This document shows positions 1-8,891 of a stretch of DNA of 64,000 nucleotides, in pieces. The notes beneath the pieces were generated by a model that was not told where the DNA came from, searched no databases, and was given only the letters and a program-made list of their open reading frames with translations. The stretch is from Desulfurispira natronophila (GTDB taxonomy: Bacteria > Chrysiogenota > Chrysiogenetes > Chrysiogenales > Chrysiogenaceae): contig NZ_JACHID010000001.1 of NCBI RefSeq assembly GCF_014203025.1, forward strand, positions 124,001 through 188,000, given 5' to 3'. The translations under genes were made by a program, and so were the position numbers. Position 1 is the first letter of the stretch, and each line of letters starts with the position of its first letter.

Positions 1-1642
1 TAACCTGGACGCTGCCAACTATAAGCACGTGGTACTGGGCCTGATTTTCCTGAAGTATGTCTCAGATGCCTTTGAAGAGCGTCAGGAGGAACTGCTGGAA
101 TTGTTCCAGTCTGACCGTGAAGACAACATCTACTTTTTGCCCCGTGAAGACTACGACAGCGACGAAGAGTACCAGCAGGCACTGGATGAAGAACTGGAGC
201 TGCTGGACTACTACCGCGAGGCCAACGTATTCTGGGTGCCTAAGGCAGCCCGCTGGAGTACATTGAAGAAAAAGGCCGTTCTGCCAGTAGGCACGGTACT
301 GTGGCAGGACGATGCCGGTAAAGATGTCAAGCTGCGCTCAGTATCCTGGCTGATTGACAATGCCTTGGAAGAGATTGAGAAGAGTAATGCCAAACTCAAG
401 GGCATCCTCAACCGCATCAGCCAGTACCAGCTGGAGAACGACAAACTCATTGGTCTCATCAATACCTTCTCCGACACCTCATTTACCAAACCCGTATACG
501 GCGGCCAGAAGCTGCAGCTGCACAGCAAGGATATTCTCGGCCATGTGTACGAGTACTTTCTGGGCCAATTTGCCCTGGCCGAAGGCAAGCAGGGTGGTCA
601 GTACTACACCCCCAAAAGCATCGTCACCCTGATTGTAGAGATGCTGCAGCCTTACTCCGGGCGAGTGTATGATCCGGCCATGGGCTCCGGCGGGTTCTTT
701 GTCTCCAGCGACAAGTTCATCGAAGAGCATGCCAGGGAGCAGCACTACGACGCCAGTGAACAGAAAAAGCATATTTCTGTGTACGGTCAGGAGTCCAATC
801 CCACCACCTGGAAACTGGCCGCCATGAACATGGCTATCCGCGGCATAGATTTCAACTTCGGTAAAAAGAACGCCGACACCTTTCTGGATGATCAGCACCC
901 GGACCTGCGCGCCGACTTTGTCATGGCCAACCCGCCCTTCAACATGAAGGACTGGTGGAGCGAATCCCTGAGTGAGGACAGCCGCTGGAAATACGGCACG
1001 CCACCCAAGGGCAACGCCAACTTCGCCTGGGTGCAGCACATGATTCACCACATGGCCCCCACGGGCAGCATGGCCCTGCTGCTGGCCAACGGCTCCATGA
1101 GCTCCAACACCAACAACGAAGGCGAAATCCGCAAACGTCTGGTGGAAGAAGACCTGGTAGAGTGCATGGTCGCCCTGCCGGGGCAACTGTTTACCAACAC
1201 CCAGATTCCCGCCTGCATATGGTTTTTGACCAAGGACAAAGCCAACGGCTTGGTGCTGAGTGAACAGAAGCGTGATCGCAGCGGCCATTTTCTCTTTATC
1301 GATGCAAGAAACCTCGGATATATGCGCGACCGAGTACTGCGCGACTTCACACCCGAAGACATCGCCAAAATTACCGACACCCTCCACGCCTGGCAGCATG
1401 GCGAAGGCTACGAAGACATCCCCGGCTACTGCAAATCCGCCAGCCTGGACGAAATCAAAAAGCATGATTTTGTGCTGACACCAGGGCGCTATGTGGGGGC
1501 TCAGGAGCAGGAGGACGACGGCGAACCCTTTGCCGACAAGATGGCCCGGTTAACCGGCCAACTGAAAAAGCAGTTCGCCGAAAGCGACCGGCTGGAGGCG
1601 GAGATAAAACGAAACCTCGGGGGCCTGGGCTATGAGCTCTGA
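1..1642 (+). CDS. hsdM: Type I restriction-modification DNA methyltransferase subunit M (5' end outside window)
   Basis: The modification subunit (HsdM) pairs with HsdS to methylate adenine at the site HsdS recognises, and with HsdR it forms the restriction complex. The open frame runs in from before base 1: from base 2 it already reads NLDAANYKHVVLGLIFLKY, the conserved N-terminal part of HsdM, so the true start is upstream and the GTG at 29 is not a start. The SAM-binding motif I is DPAMGSGG (nt 671-694) and the N6-adenine catalytic motif IV is NPPF (nt 929-940). The last 30 or so residues are charged and helical and end EIKRNLGGLGYEL. The stop overlaps the start of the next gene by 11 nt, which suggests translational coupling. 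A diverged second copy of this 3' end lies at 3056-3154. Family assignment is very secure; specificity cannot be read. Confidence 0.96.
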   Translation, partial: NLDAANYKHVVLGLIFLKYVSDAFEERQEELLELFQSDREDNIYFLPREDYDSDEEYQQALDEELELLDYYREANVFWVPKAARWSTLKKKAVLPVGTVLWQDDAGKDVKLRSVSWLIDNALEEIEKSNAKLKGILNRISQYQLENDKLIGLINTFSDTSFTKPVYGGQKLQLHSKDILGHVYEYFLGQFALAEGKQGGQYYTPKSIVTLIVEMLQPYSGRVYDPAMGSGGFFVSSDKFIEEHAREQHYDASEQKKHISVYGQESNPTTWKLAAMNMAIRGIDFNFGKKNADTFLDDQHPDLRADFVMANPPFNMKDWWSESLSEDSRWKYGTPPKGNANFAWVQHMIHHMAPTGSMALLLANGSMSSNTNNEGEIRKRLVEEDLVECMVALPGQLFTNTQIPACIWFLTKDKANGLVLSEQKRDRSGHFLFIDARNLGYMRDRVLRDFTPEDIAKITDTLHAWQHGEGYEDIPGYCKSASLDEIKKHDFVLTPGRYVGAQEQEDDGEPFADKMARLTGQLKKQFAESDRLEAEIKRNLGGLGYEL

Positions 1643-3041
1643 ACACCCGCTCTGGGACGAAATCCAACAGGGCGAAGGTAAAACTCTGGAGTTTAAGCAG
1701 CAACTGCCCAAGGGCGACCAACTGGCAAAAACCCTGATTGCCTTTGCCAACACCAGTGGTGGCAAGCTGATCATCGGAGTGAATGATCAGCGTGAGGTAG
1801 TCGGCCTGCAAGGCGACGAGTTTGATCTGATGGATCAGATTCCCTCCATGCTCTACAGCCAATGCCAGCCAACGTTGTTACCGAACATCTACCTGGAAAC
1901 CCTGGAAGACAAAACCCTGATCGTGGTGCAGGTGCATCGGGGCAGCCAACTGCCCTATCACCTGAAAAGCCATGGCCGGGACGAAGGCGTGTATGTGCGC
2001 CTGGGAGCAACCAACCGCCCGGCCAGCCTGGAAATGATCCACGAACTGGAACGCCAACGCCTGTTACAAAGCTACGATGAACAAGCCGCCTGGCAGGTGG
2101 AATTGGGCGAGCTGGACCTCACGCCTCTCACCCAGGCTTTCGAGCAAGTCGGCAAACCGCTCGACGTCACCCGCATGAAAAGCCTCAAGCTGATCCGGGA
2201 AGAACAAGGCAGCGACCGCCCTACCCACGGCTTGATGATTTTGCTGGGCCTCTATGAACAAGTAGAAATCAAATGCAGCCGATTCAAAGGCACCAGCATG
2301 GCCGTGTTCCTGGACAAAAAGGAGTACCGGGGCGACCTGTTCAGCCAGTTGGCGCAGACCGAGGGCTTCATTAAAAACCACCTGCACCTGAAAGCCGAGA
2401 TTCTTGGCCTGCAACGCACCGAAACCTACGAAATCCCCATTCCGGCCATTCGCGAAGCCCTGGTCAACGCCGTGGTGCATCGTGATTACAGCAACGCCGG
2501 GCGCGATATCAAAGTGGGCATCTACGACGACGTACTGAACATTGTCTCCCCCGGCGGCCTGCCCAACGGTCTCACCTTGAACGAAGCCCTCAAAGGCCGC
2601 TCGGAAATCCGCAACAAAGTGCTGGCCCGGGTTTTCAAGGAGCTGGGTTACATCGAACAATGGGGCAGTGGCATGAGCCGTATCCGTGAGCTTTGTCAGC
2701 AGGCGGGCAACCCCGAACCGGCATTTAGCGAGAGCGGGGATTTTGTGGATATTGAGTTTTCGCGGGATACCAGCCTTGCAGCTACAGATACCGATGAAAA
2801 AGGTGGCTCAATAGGTGGTCAAAAGGGTGGTCAAATAGGTGGTCTAATCCCGGCATTGACCGAACGACAGCGGGAAGTGCTGGCGCTGATTCAGGAAAAA
2901 CCTTCCATTTCCCGTCAGGCGCTGGCCGATAAGCTGAGCATCAACGCATCGGCGGTTCAGAAACACCTCGACAAATTGAAAGAAGCCGGAGCCATTGAGC
3001 GGATTGGTGGTACGCGTGGGTATTGGAAGGTGAAGGTATGA
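1632..3041 (+). CDS. AlbA_2 (Schlafen-type) / RecG-like ATP-binding putative transcriptional regulator inside the hsd locus
   Basis: 469 aa. The N-terminal part (about residues 10-130) has the AlbA_2 or divergent AAA-4 signature: GEGKTLEFKQ, then IAFANTSGGKLIIGV. The middle (about 270-360) has the HATPase_c_4-like segment: HRDYSNAGRDIKVGIYDD, SPGGLPNGL and EQWGSGMSRI. The last 60 residues form a winged-helix DNA-binding domain (TERQREVLALIQEKPSISRQ). This is the COG2865 architecture, usually annotated as a transcriptional regulator or RecG-like helicase, though no RecG helicase motifs are present. It starts inside the end of hsdM (11-nt overlap) and separates hsdM from hsdS. Intervening genes of this kind are known in type I loci of Campylobacter and others. 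A glycine-rich GGSIGGQKGGQIGGLI linker precedes the winged helix. Its role in restriction, regulation or defence is not established. Confidence 0.85.
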   Translation: MSSEHPLWDEIQQGEGKTLEFKQQLPKGDQLAKTLIAFANTSGGKLIIGVNDQREVVGLQGDEFDLMDQIPSMLYSQCQPTLLPNIYLETLEDKTLIVVQVHRGSQLPYHLKSHGRDEGVYVRLGATNRPASLEMIHELERQRLLQSYDEQAAWQVELGELDLTPLTQAFEQVGKPLDVTRMKSLKLIREEQGSDRPTHGLMILLGLYEQVEIKCSRFKGTSMAVFLDKKEYRGDLFSQLAQTEGFIKNHLHLKAEILGLQRTETYEIPIPAIREALVNAVVHRDYSNAGRDIKVGIYDDVLNIVSPGGLPNGLTLNEALKGRSEIRNKVLARVFKELGYIEQWGSGMSRIRELCQQAGNPEPAFSESGDFVDIEFSRDTSLAATDTDEKGGSIGGQKGGQIGGLIPALTERQREVLALIQEKPSISRQALADKLSINASAVQKHLDKLKEAGAIERIGGTRGYWKVKV

Positions 3042-3055
3042 TAACGGATCATTCG

Positions 3056-3154
3056 ATGGAATTGAACGGGCAGCAACGGGAGCAATTTGCTGAGAGTAAC
3101 CTGTTGGAGACTGAGATTAAGCGGAATCTTGGGGGGCTAGGATATGAGTGCTGA
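3056..3154 (+). pseudogene. Remnant or duplicate of the hsdM 3' end in front of hsdS
   Basis: A 32-codon frame from ATG 3056 to TGA 3152-3154 encodes a peptide ending ETEIKRNLGGLGYEC. The last 12 residues of hsdM before its final Leu are the same (EIKRNLGGLGYE), and the preceding QFAES is also shared. At DNA level the two copies differ mainly at third positions, so this is not a recent exact duplication. The frame's stop overlaps the hsdS start at 3144 by 11 nt, the same geometry that real hsdM has with the AlbA_2 gene. It probably marks where an hsdM-AlbA_2 segment was joined to an older hsdM-hsdS junction, and it may still couple hsdS translation. Confidence 0.7.
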
Positions 3155-4793
3155 GCTCGGTCACTTTGCCAAAGTACAGGGAGGATTTGCATTCAAGAGC
3201 AAAGACTTTGGAAGCGAAGGCATACCAGTCATCAAGATAGCGAATGTTACGGGGGGTGGCTTTGTCGATCTTAGCTCTTACGAGTGCATTCAGCCCGATT
3301 TTTACCCTAAGATTGGTCAGTTTTTGACCGAACGAGATGATGTACTGATCGCAATGACTGGTGCAAATGTGGGCAAGGTAGTACGAATCAGCCATGAACA
3401 GCCGCAATGTGCTATAAATCAGCGTGTTGGACGATTACAGCTAAAAGCCCATTGTGATTATTCGAAGGATTTCTTTTACTACCTGACCTCTTCTCCAACT
3501 GGTTATAAGCACTTTGTCGGCGCCGCCTATGGGTCCGCACAGCCAAACATCAGCGCGGCATTGATCGAGAAGTTACAGATCCCAAATATTTCCCCAGCTA
3601 TTGCCAATCAAGCCTCTAGCTTCCTGAGACAGATCGACGACAAAATCCATCTCAACCACCAGATCAACCAAACCCTCGAACAGATGGCTCAGGCGATTTT
3701 CAAAAGCTGGTTTGTGGATTTTGAGCCGGTCAAAGCCAAGATCGCCGCACTGGAAGCCGGCCTGCCTGCGCCGCGCGAAGGGATTTTTTATACCTATGCC
3801 CTGGAGTGTGGCGATGGCAGCTTATACATCGGCCAGACGGACAATCTAAGGCGCCGTTGGCACGAGCACCGAATGGGTAAAGGAGCGCAGTGGACCAAAG
3901 CAAGGCTACCGTTGCGCATTGCCCATTTTGAAGAATGCGATTCTCGGGAATGTGCCGTAGCCAAAGAAAAGGAGTGGAAAACCACGGCAGGCCGACGCAA
4001 CCTCAAAAAGCTAATCGCCAACGGCGCGACGCGGCAGGCAGGCGGCAGCGAAGAAGACGCCCTTCTCGCCGCCATGCAGGCCATTTCCGGCAACGGTGAA
4101 GCGGAGCTAACCCGCCTCCAGGCCGAACAGCCCGAGCAATACGCCGAGCTCCGCGCCACCGCCGAGCTGTTTCCGTCGGCTATGCAGGATAGTGAATTTG
4201 GGGAGATTCCGGAGGGGTGGGAAATACCAAACTTCGAAGACATCGTTTCGGCTAAGCAGGGTAAATACTTAGCAAAGGATAAAATGTGTCCTTTAAGCTC
4301 CACTGAGAGCAACGTGCCTGTATGGGGCGGGAATGGAATACTTGGATACACAGCGAAATACTCTTACTCATCTCCTGTTGTTTTAATGACTTGCAGAGGG
4401 TCAAACTGTGGATTGATCAGGCATACAGAGAGTGAATCTTGGGTATCAAATAACGCTTTTGCATGTACCCCTAAGATTGGTAGTGTCTGGTTTCTGCTGA
4501 CCTACTTCAATGCCTCATCATTTGAAGACTGCATCAGCGGCTCAGCGCAACCTCAAATCACATATTCCGCCCTTCGCTCAAAAAGGCTAGCCTTCCCTGT
4601 TAAAGAAAACGCATGTGATCGCTACTCTGAATTGACCCTGGTGTTGTTTGATCAAATTTTGCAGTTGAGAGAGGAAAGCAGCACATTGGAAATCCTCCGC
4701 GATACTCTCTTGCCCAAACTGCTCACTGGCGAACTATCAGTATCGGAAGCCAAAGTTCTAGCTGTCGGGGGCCAGGAGCACGCTAATGTTTAA
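3144..4793 (+). CDS. hsdS: Type I restriction-modification specificity subunit S with an embedded GIY-YIG nuclease domain
   Basis: 549 aa; typical HsdS proteins are about 400-450. The first target-recognition domain covers about residues 1-165 and the first conserved helical spacer about 170-210 (LNHQINQTLEQMAQAIFKSW, then FVDFEPVKAKIAALEAG). In place of the usual direct continuation GSEEDALLAAMQAISG, about 80 residues intervene (about 211-300). They have the features of a UPF0213-type GIY-YIG nuclease: TYALECGDGSLYIGQTDNL, RRRWHEH, and a later AKEKEWK with the conserved Glu. The normal spacer (GSEEDALLAAMQ, then ELFPSAMQDSEFGEIPEGW), the second recognition domain (about 355-510) and the final helix (ILRDTLLPKLLTGELSV) follow in the same frame. 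The protein should still fold as HsdS with a nuclease domain protruding from a spacer helix. It is overlapped upstream by the hsdM remnant and downstream by a truncated nuclease gene (8 nt). Confidence 0.93.
   Translation: MSAELGHFAKVQGGFAFKSKDFGSEGIPVIKIANVTGGGFVDLSSYECIQPDFYPKIGQFLTERDDVLIAMTGANVGKVVRISHEQPQCAINQRVGRLQLKAHCDYSKDFFYYLTSSPTGYKHFVGAAYGSAQPNISAALIEKLQIPNISPAIANQASSFLRQIDDKIHLNHQINQTLEQMAQAIFKSWFVDFEPVKAKIAALEAGLPAPREGIFYTYALECGDGSLYIGQTDNLRRRWHEHRMGKGAQWTKARLPLRIAHFEECDSRECAVAKEKEWKTTAGRRNLKKLIANGATRQAGGSEEDALLAAMQAISGNGEAELTRLQAEQPEQYAELRATAELFPSAMQDSEFGEIPEGWEIPNFEDIVSAKQGKYLAKDKMCPLSSTESNVPVWGGNGILGYTAKYSYSSPVVLMTCRGSNCGLIRHTESESWVSNNAFACTPKIGSVWFLLTYFNASSFEDCISGSAQPQITYSALRSKRLAFPVKENACDRYSELTLVLFDQILQLREESSTLEILRDTLLPKLLTGELSVSEAKVLAVGGQEHANV
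3756..4046 (+). mobile_element. In-frame GIY-YIG insertion within hsdS, bounded by imperfect inverted repeats
   Basis: The stretch splits the otherwise conserved AALEAG/GSEED sequence of HsdS. Its ends carry an inverted repeat: cctgcctgc at 3761-3769 matches the reverse complement of gcaggcagg at 4034-4042 exactly, inside longer imperfect arms (gccg and cgcg tracts at 3756-3777 and 4023-4046). The length keeps the reading frame, and the domain keeps the GIY-YIG catalytic Tyr, Arg and Glu positions. This looks like a small self-contained homing-type or palindromic insertion element. That it is mobile is an inference; no target-site duplication was demonstrated. Confidence 0.45.
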
Positions 4794-5087
4794 AATCGAC
4801 TCCACTGCCAACCGCATCAACCCCCTTGAAATAAAACGCTTCAGCGACCTGGGTTTCACCGAACGCAAGCACCTACAAGAATGGCTGGAGAATTATCCAC
4901 AAGCCCTCACCCATGGTGACGGTGACGAACTGCTGATCATCCAGAAAGAGTTCGACGGCTTTGATGATACCCGCGAGCGCCTTGACCTGCTGGCCATCGA
5001 CAAGGACGGCAATCTGGTCATTATAAATCAGGAAGCAAGGCCAAACGCCTGATTCAATACGACAACTTGCTAACAAAAAACACCTGA
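4786..5087 (+). pseudogene. Truncated PD-(D/E)XK nuclease-like gene (DUF91/DUF4268-type N-terminus)
   Basis: An 88-codon frame from 4786 to 5052 overlaps hsdS by 8 nt. Its protein (LQEWLENYPQAL, LLIIQKEFDGFDDTRERLDL, LAIDKDGNLVI) resembles the N-terminal half of small nuclease-like proteins often linked to restriction loci. In that family the next residues after NLVI are the ENK of the catalytic ExK, followed by 100 or more residues. Here the frame changes to INQEARPNA and stops. A second frame just after it (about 5034-5087) reads KAKRLIQYDNLLTKNT then stop, which could be the remaining C-terminal tail. An internal deletion removing the catalytic half is the simplest reading. A short functional protein cannot be excluded. 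Confidence 0.6.
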
Positions 5088-5100
5088 ATAAGGACATCCC

Positions 5101-8100
5101 ATGACCGAAGACCAACTGGAACAACAGTGCCTGGCGTGGTTTGCCGAAGGCGGCTGGGAACCTGCCTACGGCCCGGATATTGCCCCCGACGGTTTGACGC
5201 CGGAACGCTCAGACTATCGACAGGTGCTTTTGCTGAATGATCTGGAAGCGGCTCTGCGCCGCATCAACCCCCACTTGCCAGAAAGCTGCATAGAGCAGGT
5301 GGTAGCGGTGGTGCGCAAGCCGGAAAGTCTGGACACTGTCATCAGCAACCGGGCTTTTCACCGTCTGCTGCTGGATGGTGTGCCAGTTGAGTATAAACGC
5401 GATGATAAGACGGTGCATGATCGAGCGTTCCTGATCGACTTTGATAGCCTGGCTGCCAACCGGTTTCGCGCCATCAACCAGTTCACCATAGAGGGCAGCA
5501 AGCAGTTGCGTCGTCCCGACATCATCTGCTTTGTCAATGGCCTGCCCTTGGCGGTGCTGGAGCTGAAAAGCCCTGAAGCCGAGAATGCGGATATATGGGA
5601 CGCATTCAACCAGATGCAGACCTACAAGGATGAGGTCGCCGATCTGTTTGTCTACAATGAGGCGCTGGTCATTACCGATGGCTGGAACGCCCGTCTGGGT
5701 TCCCTGACCGCCAACAAAGAGCGCTTTATGCCCTGGCGCACCATAAAGCATGAAGATGACAAGCCCCTGCTGGAGTGGCAGGTGGAAACACTGATACGCG
5801 GCTTTTTTGATCGGGAGCTCTTCCTGGACTATATCCGCTACTTCGTTATCTTTGAGACGGACTCGGATGTTCTGGTCAAGAAGATCGCCGGTTACCATCA
5901 ATTCCACGCCGTGCGTGAGGCGGTGAAGGCTACGGTGATTGCTGCCCAGGATGTTGGCAGTGAACAAGTTGCAAACAAGCGAGCCACCTACAGCGATGAA
6001 GTGTTGCCGGGGAGCAAAAAAGCCGGGGTGGTGTGGCACACCCAGGGTTCGGGTAAAAGTATCTCCATGTGCTGCTATGCTGGCAAACTGATCCAGCAGC
6101 CACAGATGAATAATCCGACACTGGTGGTGGTTACCGACCGCAATGACCTGGATGGCCAGCTCTTCGCCACTTTCTGTGCTGCCCAGGAGCTATTGAAGCA
6201 GGAACCGGTGCAGGCAGAAGACCGGGAGAGCCTGCGTCAGCTGCTCCAGGAGCGGGAATCGGGTGGAATTATCTTCACTACGGTGCAGAAATTCACTTTG
6301 CTGGGCGAAGAGGTGGGCCACCCGGCGCTCAATGAGCGGCACAATATCGTGGTCATCTCGGACGAAGCCCACCGCAGCCAGTACGGCCTCAGTGCCACCC
6401 TGACGGAAAAGGGCACCTATAAGTTCGGCTATGCCAAACACATGCGCGATGCCCTGCCCAATGCCTCATTCATCGGTTTTACCGGCACACCCATTGCCAG
6501 CGAGGACAAGGATACCCGCGCCGTATTCGGCGGCTATGTTTCCATCTACGATATCAAGGATGCGGTGGAGGATGGTGCTACCGTGCCTATCTACTACGAA
6601 TCCCGCCTGGCCAAACTGGACATCAACCGTGAGGCCATCGAAGAACTCTCCGACCAGGTGGAGGAGGTCGTAGAGGATGAAGAGGATATCAGCAGTCGGG
6701 AAAAGACCAAAGGAGTGTGGAGCCGACTGGAAAAGCTGGTGGGAGCCAAGCCACGGTTGGGTGAAGTGGCCGCTGATCTGGTGAATCACTTTGAAACCCG
6801 TCAGGACACGATGGAGGGCAAAGCCATGATCGTGGCCATGAGCCGGGAAATTGCCGTACATCTCTACGAGGAAATTGTCGCCCTGCGGCCCGAGTGGCAC
6901 AACGCAGATCCTGAGCAGGGTGCCATCAAGGTGGTTATGACCGGCTCTGCCTCCGACAAGCAGCACATGCAGCCCCACATCTACAACAAGAAGACGAGAA
7001 AGCGTCTGGAAAAGCGCTTTAAAGACCACAAAGACCCGCTGCAACTGGTAATTGTGCGGGATATGTGGTTGACGGGATTTGATGTGCCCTGCTGCAACAC
7101 CATGTACGTGGACAAGCCCATGCGTGGCCACAACCTGATGCAAGCCATAGCGCGGGTAAACCGGGTGTTTCGGGACAAGCCAGGCGGGCTGGTAGTGGAC
7201 TATATCGGCATTGCCAACGAGCTCAAACAGGCATTTAAAACCTACGCCGATGCCAAGGGCCGGGGAACTCCCACCTTGAATGCGGAGGAGGCCTTTGCCA
7301 TTGTACTGGAAAAGCTGGATGTGGTTCACGGCATGTTTGCCAGAGGCCCCAAGAGCCAGGGTTTTGACTACAGCTCCTTTGAAAGTGAACCCAATAAACT
7401 GATACTGCCTGCTGCCAACTATGTACTGAGCCTGGAAGATGGGAAAAAGCGCTTCCTTGACACCGTGCTGGCCATGAAAAAAGCACATTCCCTGTGCAGA
7501 ACTCTGGATGAAGCCAAGGCTTATCAGAAAGAGATTGCCTTTCTCTCCTCGGTGAAATCAGCCATTACCAAGTTCACCAGTGTGGACAAAAAGATCACTG
7601 AAGAAGAGAAAAACTCTACCCTTAAGGCCATACTGGATCAGGCCCTGGTGGCCCAGGGAGTAAGCGATGTATTTGCCATGTGCGGGCTGGACAAGCCCGA
7701 TATCAGCCTTCTCAGTGATGAGTTCCTGGAAGATGTGAGGCAAATGCCCTACCAGAATTTCGCCGTTGAGCTACTGGAAAAGCTGCTCAAAGACGATATC
7801 CAGTCCAGGACGCGCACCAACGTGGTGCTGGAAAAGAAGTATGCCGATCGTCTGCAGGCAACCCTGCGCAAGTACAATAGCCGGGCCATTGAGGCGGCGC
7901 AGGTCATTGAAGAGTTAATTGCCATGGCCAAGGAATTTCGTGATCAGATGGCGCGGGATGAATCCCTGGGGCTGAACTCCGATGAAATCGCCTTTTACGA
8001 TGCCCTGGCCAATAACGAAAGCGCCGTGCGGGAGCTGGGCGACGAGACCCTCAAGAAAATTGCGATAGAAATTACCCAAAAGCTGCGCCAATCCACCACC

Positions 8101-8256
8101 GTGGACTGGCAGGTACGCGAAAGTGTGCGGGCCAGGTTACGCATACTGGTGCGGCGCACCCTGCAAAAATACAAATATCCGCCGGACAAGGCTCCGGAAG
8201 CCATTGAGCTGATTTTGCAGCAGGCGGAGGTATTGTCAAATGGATGGAGCAGTTAA
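5101..8256 (+). CDS. hsdR: Type I restriction enzyme subunit R (endonuclease and translocase)
   Basis: 1051 aa, normal length for HsdR. The N-terminal nuclease domain has the PD-(D/E)XK residues D140, E154 and K156 (RRPDIICF, then VLELKSPE). The SF2 motor follows: Walker A TQGSGKS (residues 314-320), DEAH box at 421-424 ([10 protein letters not shown]), motif III GFTGTP, and late motifs [16 protein letters not shown] and [12 protein letters not shown]. The C-terminal 350 residues are helical and contact the M/S core in known complexes. It cleaves unmethylated DNA after ATP-driven translocation. It is the last gene of the hsd locus and stops 22 nt before the convergent rhodanese gene. It appears intact, so restriction may be active provided the enlarged HsdS still assembles. 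Confidence 0.97.
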   Translation: MTEDQLEQQCLAWFAEGGWEPAYGPDIAPDGLTPERSDYRQVLLLNDLEAALRRINPHLPESCIEQVVAVVRKPESLDTVISNRAFHRLLLDGVPVEYKRDDKTVHDRAFLIDFDSLAANRFRAINQFTIEGSKQLRRPDIICFVNGLPLAVLELKSPEAENADIWDAFNQMQTYKDEVADLFVYNEALVITDGWNARLGSLTANKERFMPWRTIKHEDDKPLLEWQVETLIRGFFDRELFLDYIRYFVIFETDSDVLVKKIAGYHQFHAVREAVKATVIAAQDVGSEQVANKRATYSDEVLPGSKKAGVVWHTQGSGKSISMCCYAGKLIQQPQMNNPTLVVVTDRNDLDGQLFATFCAAQELLKQEPVQAEDRESLRQLLQERESGGIIFTTVQKFTLLGEEVGHPALNERHNIVVISDEAHRSQYGLSATLTEKGTYKFGYAKHMRDALPNASFIGFTGTPIASEDKDTRAVFGGYVSIYDIKDAVEDGATVPIYYESRLAKLDINREAIEELSDQVEEVVEDEEDISSREKTKGVWSRLEKLVGAKPRLGEVAADLVNHFETRQDTMEGKAMIVAMSREIAVHLYEEIVALRPEWHNADPEQGAIKVVMTGSASDKQHMQPHIYNKKTRKRLEKRFKDHKDPLQLVIVRDMWLTGFDVPCCNTMYVDKPMRGHNLMQAIARVNRVFRDKPGGLVVDYIGIANELKQAFKTYADAKGRGTPTLNAEEAFAIVLEKLDVVHGMFARGPKSQGFDYSSFESEPNKLILPAANYVLSLEDGKKRFLDTVLAMKKAHSLCRTLDEAKAYQKEIAFLSSVKSAITKFTSVDKKITEEEKNSTLKAILDQALVAQGVSDVFAMCGLDKPDISLLSDEFLEDVRQMPYQNFAVELLEKLLKDDIQSRTRTNVVLEKKYADRLQATLRKYNSRAIEAAQVIEELIAMAKEFRDQMARDESLGLNSDEIAFYDALANNESAVRELGDETLKKIAIEITQKLRQSTTVDWQVRESVRARLRILVRRTLQKYKYPPDKAPEAIELILQQAEVLSNGWSS

Positions 8257-8278
8257 CATAACAGGAAGTGGAAGTTAC

Positions 8279-8725
8279 TTAGTAGTATTCCCTGGCACGG
8301 TCACCCCGCAGCAGGTCCATTAATCCCAGCATGCCGTCAGTCAGGTAGCGGGCTTCATACCCATTGAGAACGAGATAAAGTCGGGCGATGGCGGCCCGAT
8401 CGTAAATGGGACACATGGTTATGATAACTTTGTCCGGATCCAACTCGTTCAGACGATCCGGCAATTCATTTAACGGGATATGCAAGGCCACTGGCATGGT
8501 GTAGTGGGCAGCTTCCTCCTTAAAGCGGATATCTACCAGTTGTGCTCGATCGGCCTGCAGCAGGCGCAATGTCTCCATAGCGCCAATTTTCATGGCTCGT
8601 CGCTCGTCGTAGTCAAAATCCCGCAGGAATTCACCAAAGTTTTCGTTGGTCTTGGGTTCGCTGGCACTGGCACTCATGGTGAGCAACAGCGCGGTGGCGA
8701 TGGCTGTGATATACCCGGCTCGCAT
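8279..8725 (-). CDS. Exported rhodanese-like domain protein
   Basis: 148 aa with a Sec signal peptide (about residues 1-22, ending SASA), so probably periplasmic. Residues 45-145 fit a single rhodanese fold: LVDIRFKEEAAHYTMPVALH, then the active-site strand VIITMCPIYDRAAIARLYL with Cys105, and finally GYEARYLTDGMLGLMD. The active-site loop CPIYDRA differs from the usual CxxGxRS/T of sulfurtransferases, so the protein may bind or transfer another group or be non-catalytic. It stands alone, downstream of clpB on the same strand and convergent with hsdR. Confidence 0.8.
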   Translation of the reverse strand: MRAGYITAIATALLLTMSASASEPKTNENFGEFLRDFDYDERRAMKIGAMETLRLLQADRAQLVDIRFKEEAAHYTMPVALHIPLNELPDRLNELDPDKVIITMCPIYDRAAIARLYLVLNGYEARYLTDGMLGLMDLLRGDRAREYY

Positions 8726-8799
8726 AGGCTCTCCTTTGTTTATAGGTTAACCATTCACTGCCAATGTGGCAGGAGATATAAAGCGTTTTTGTAAAACTA

Positions 8800-8844
8800 T
8801 TGGCAGCAGGTTCGCTCTGGGAACCCTGGCGCTCCTGCTGCCAA
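8800..8844 (-). terminator. Probable intrinsic terminator after clpB
   Basis: Arms at 8800-8810 (ttggcagcagg) and 8834-8844 pair over 11 bp, with a further self-complementary loop. On the minus strand the stem is followed by TAGTTTTAC, a weak T-run. It lies between the clpB stop and the rhodanese gene, where a clpB terminator would be expected. Confidence 0.5.
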
Positions 8845-8891
8845 AAGTTTACCGTGTATAGTTCCGTTTGTAGCGGCATTAATATGAACAC

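Noticed and set aside
479-1465. Long open frame (328 codons) on the minus strand opposite hsdM
   Set aside because: It mirrors codon bias of the real gene, has no family resemblance and lies entirely inside hsdM.
5209-6039. 276-codon minus-strand frame opposite hsdR
   Set aside because: Same reason; fully inside the nuclease and motor region of hsdR.
6466-7488. 340-codon minus-strand frame opposite hsdR
   Set aside because: Shadow of hsdR; composition is His/Gly/Leu-rich as expected of antisense translation and no ribosome-binding site is evident.
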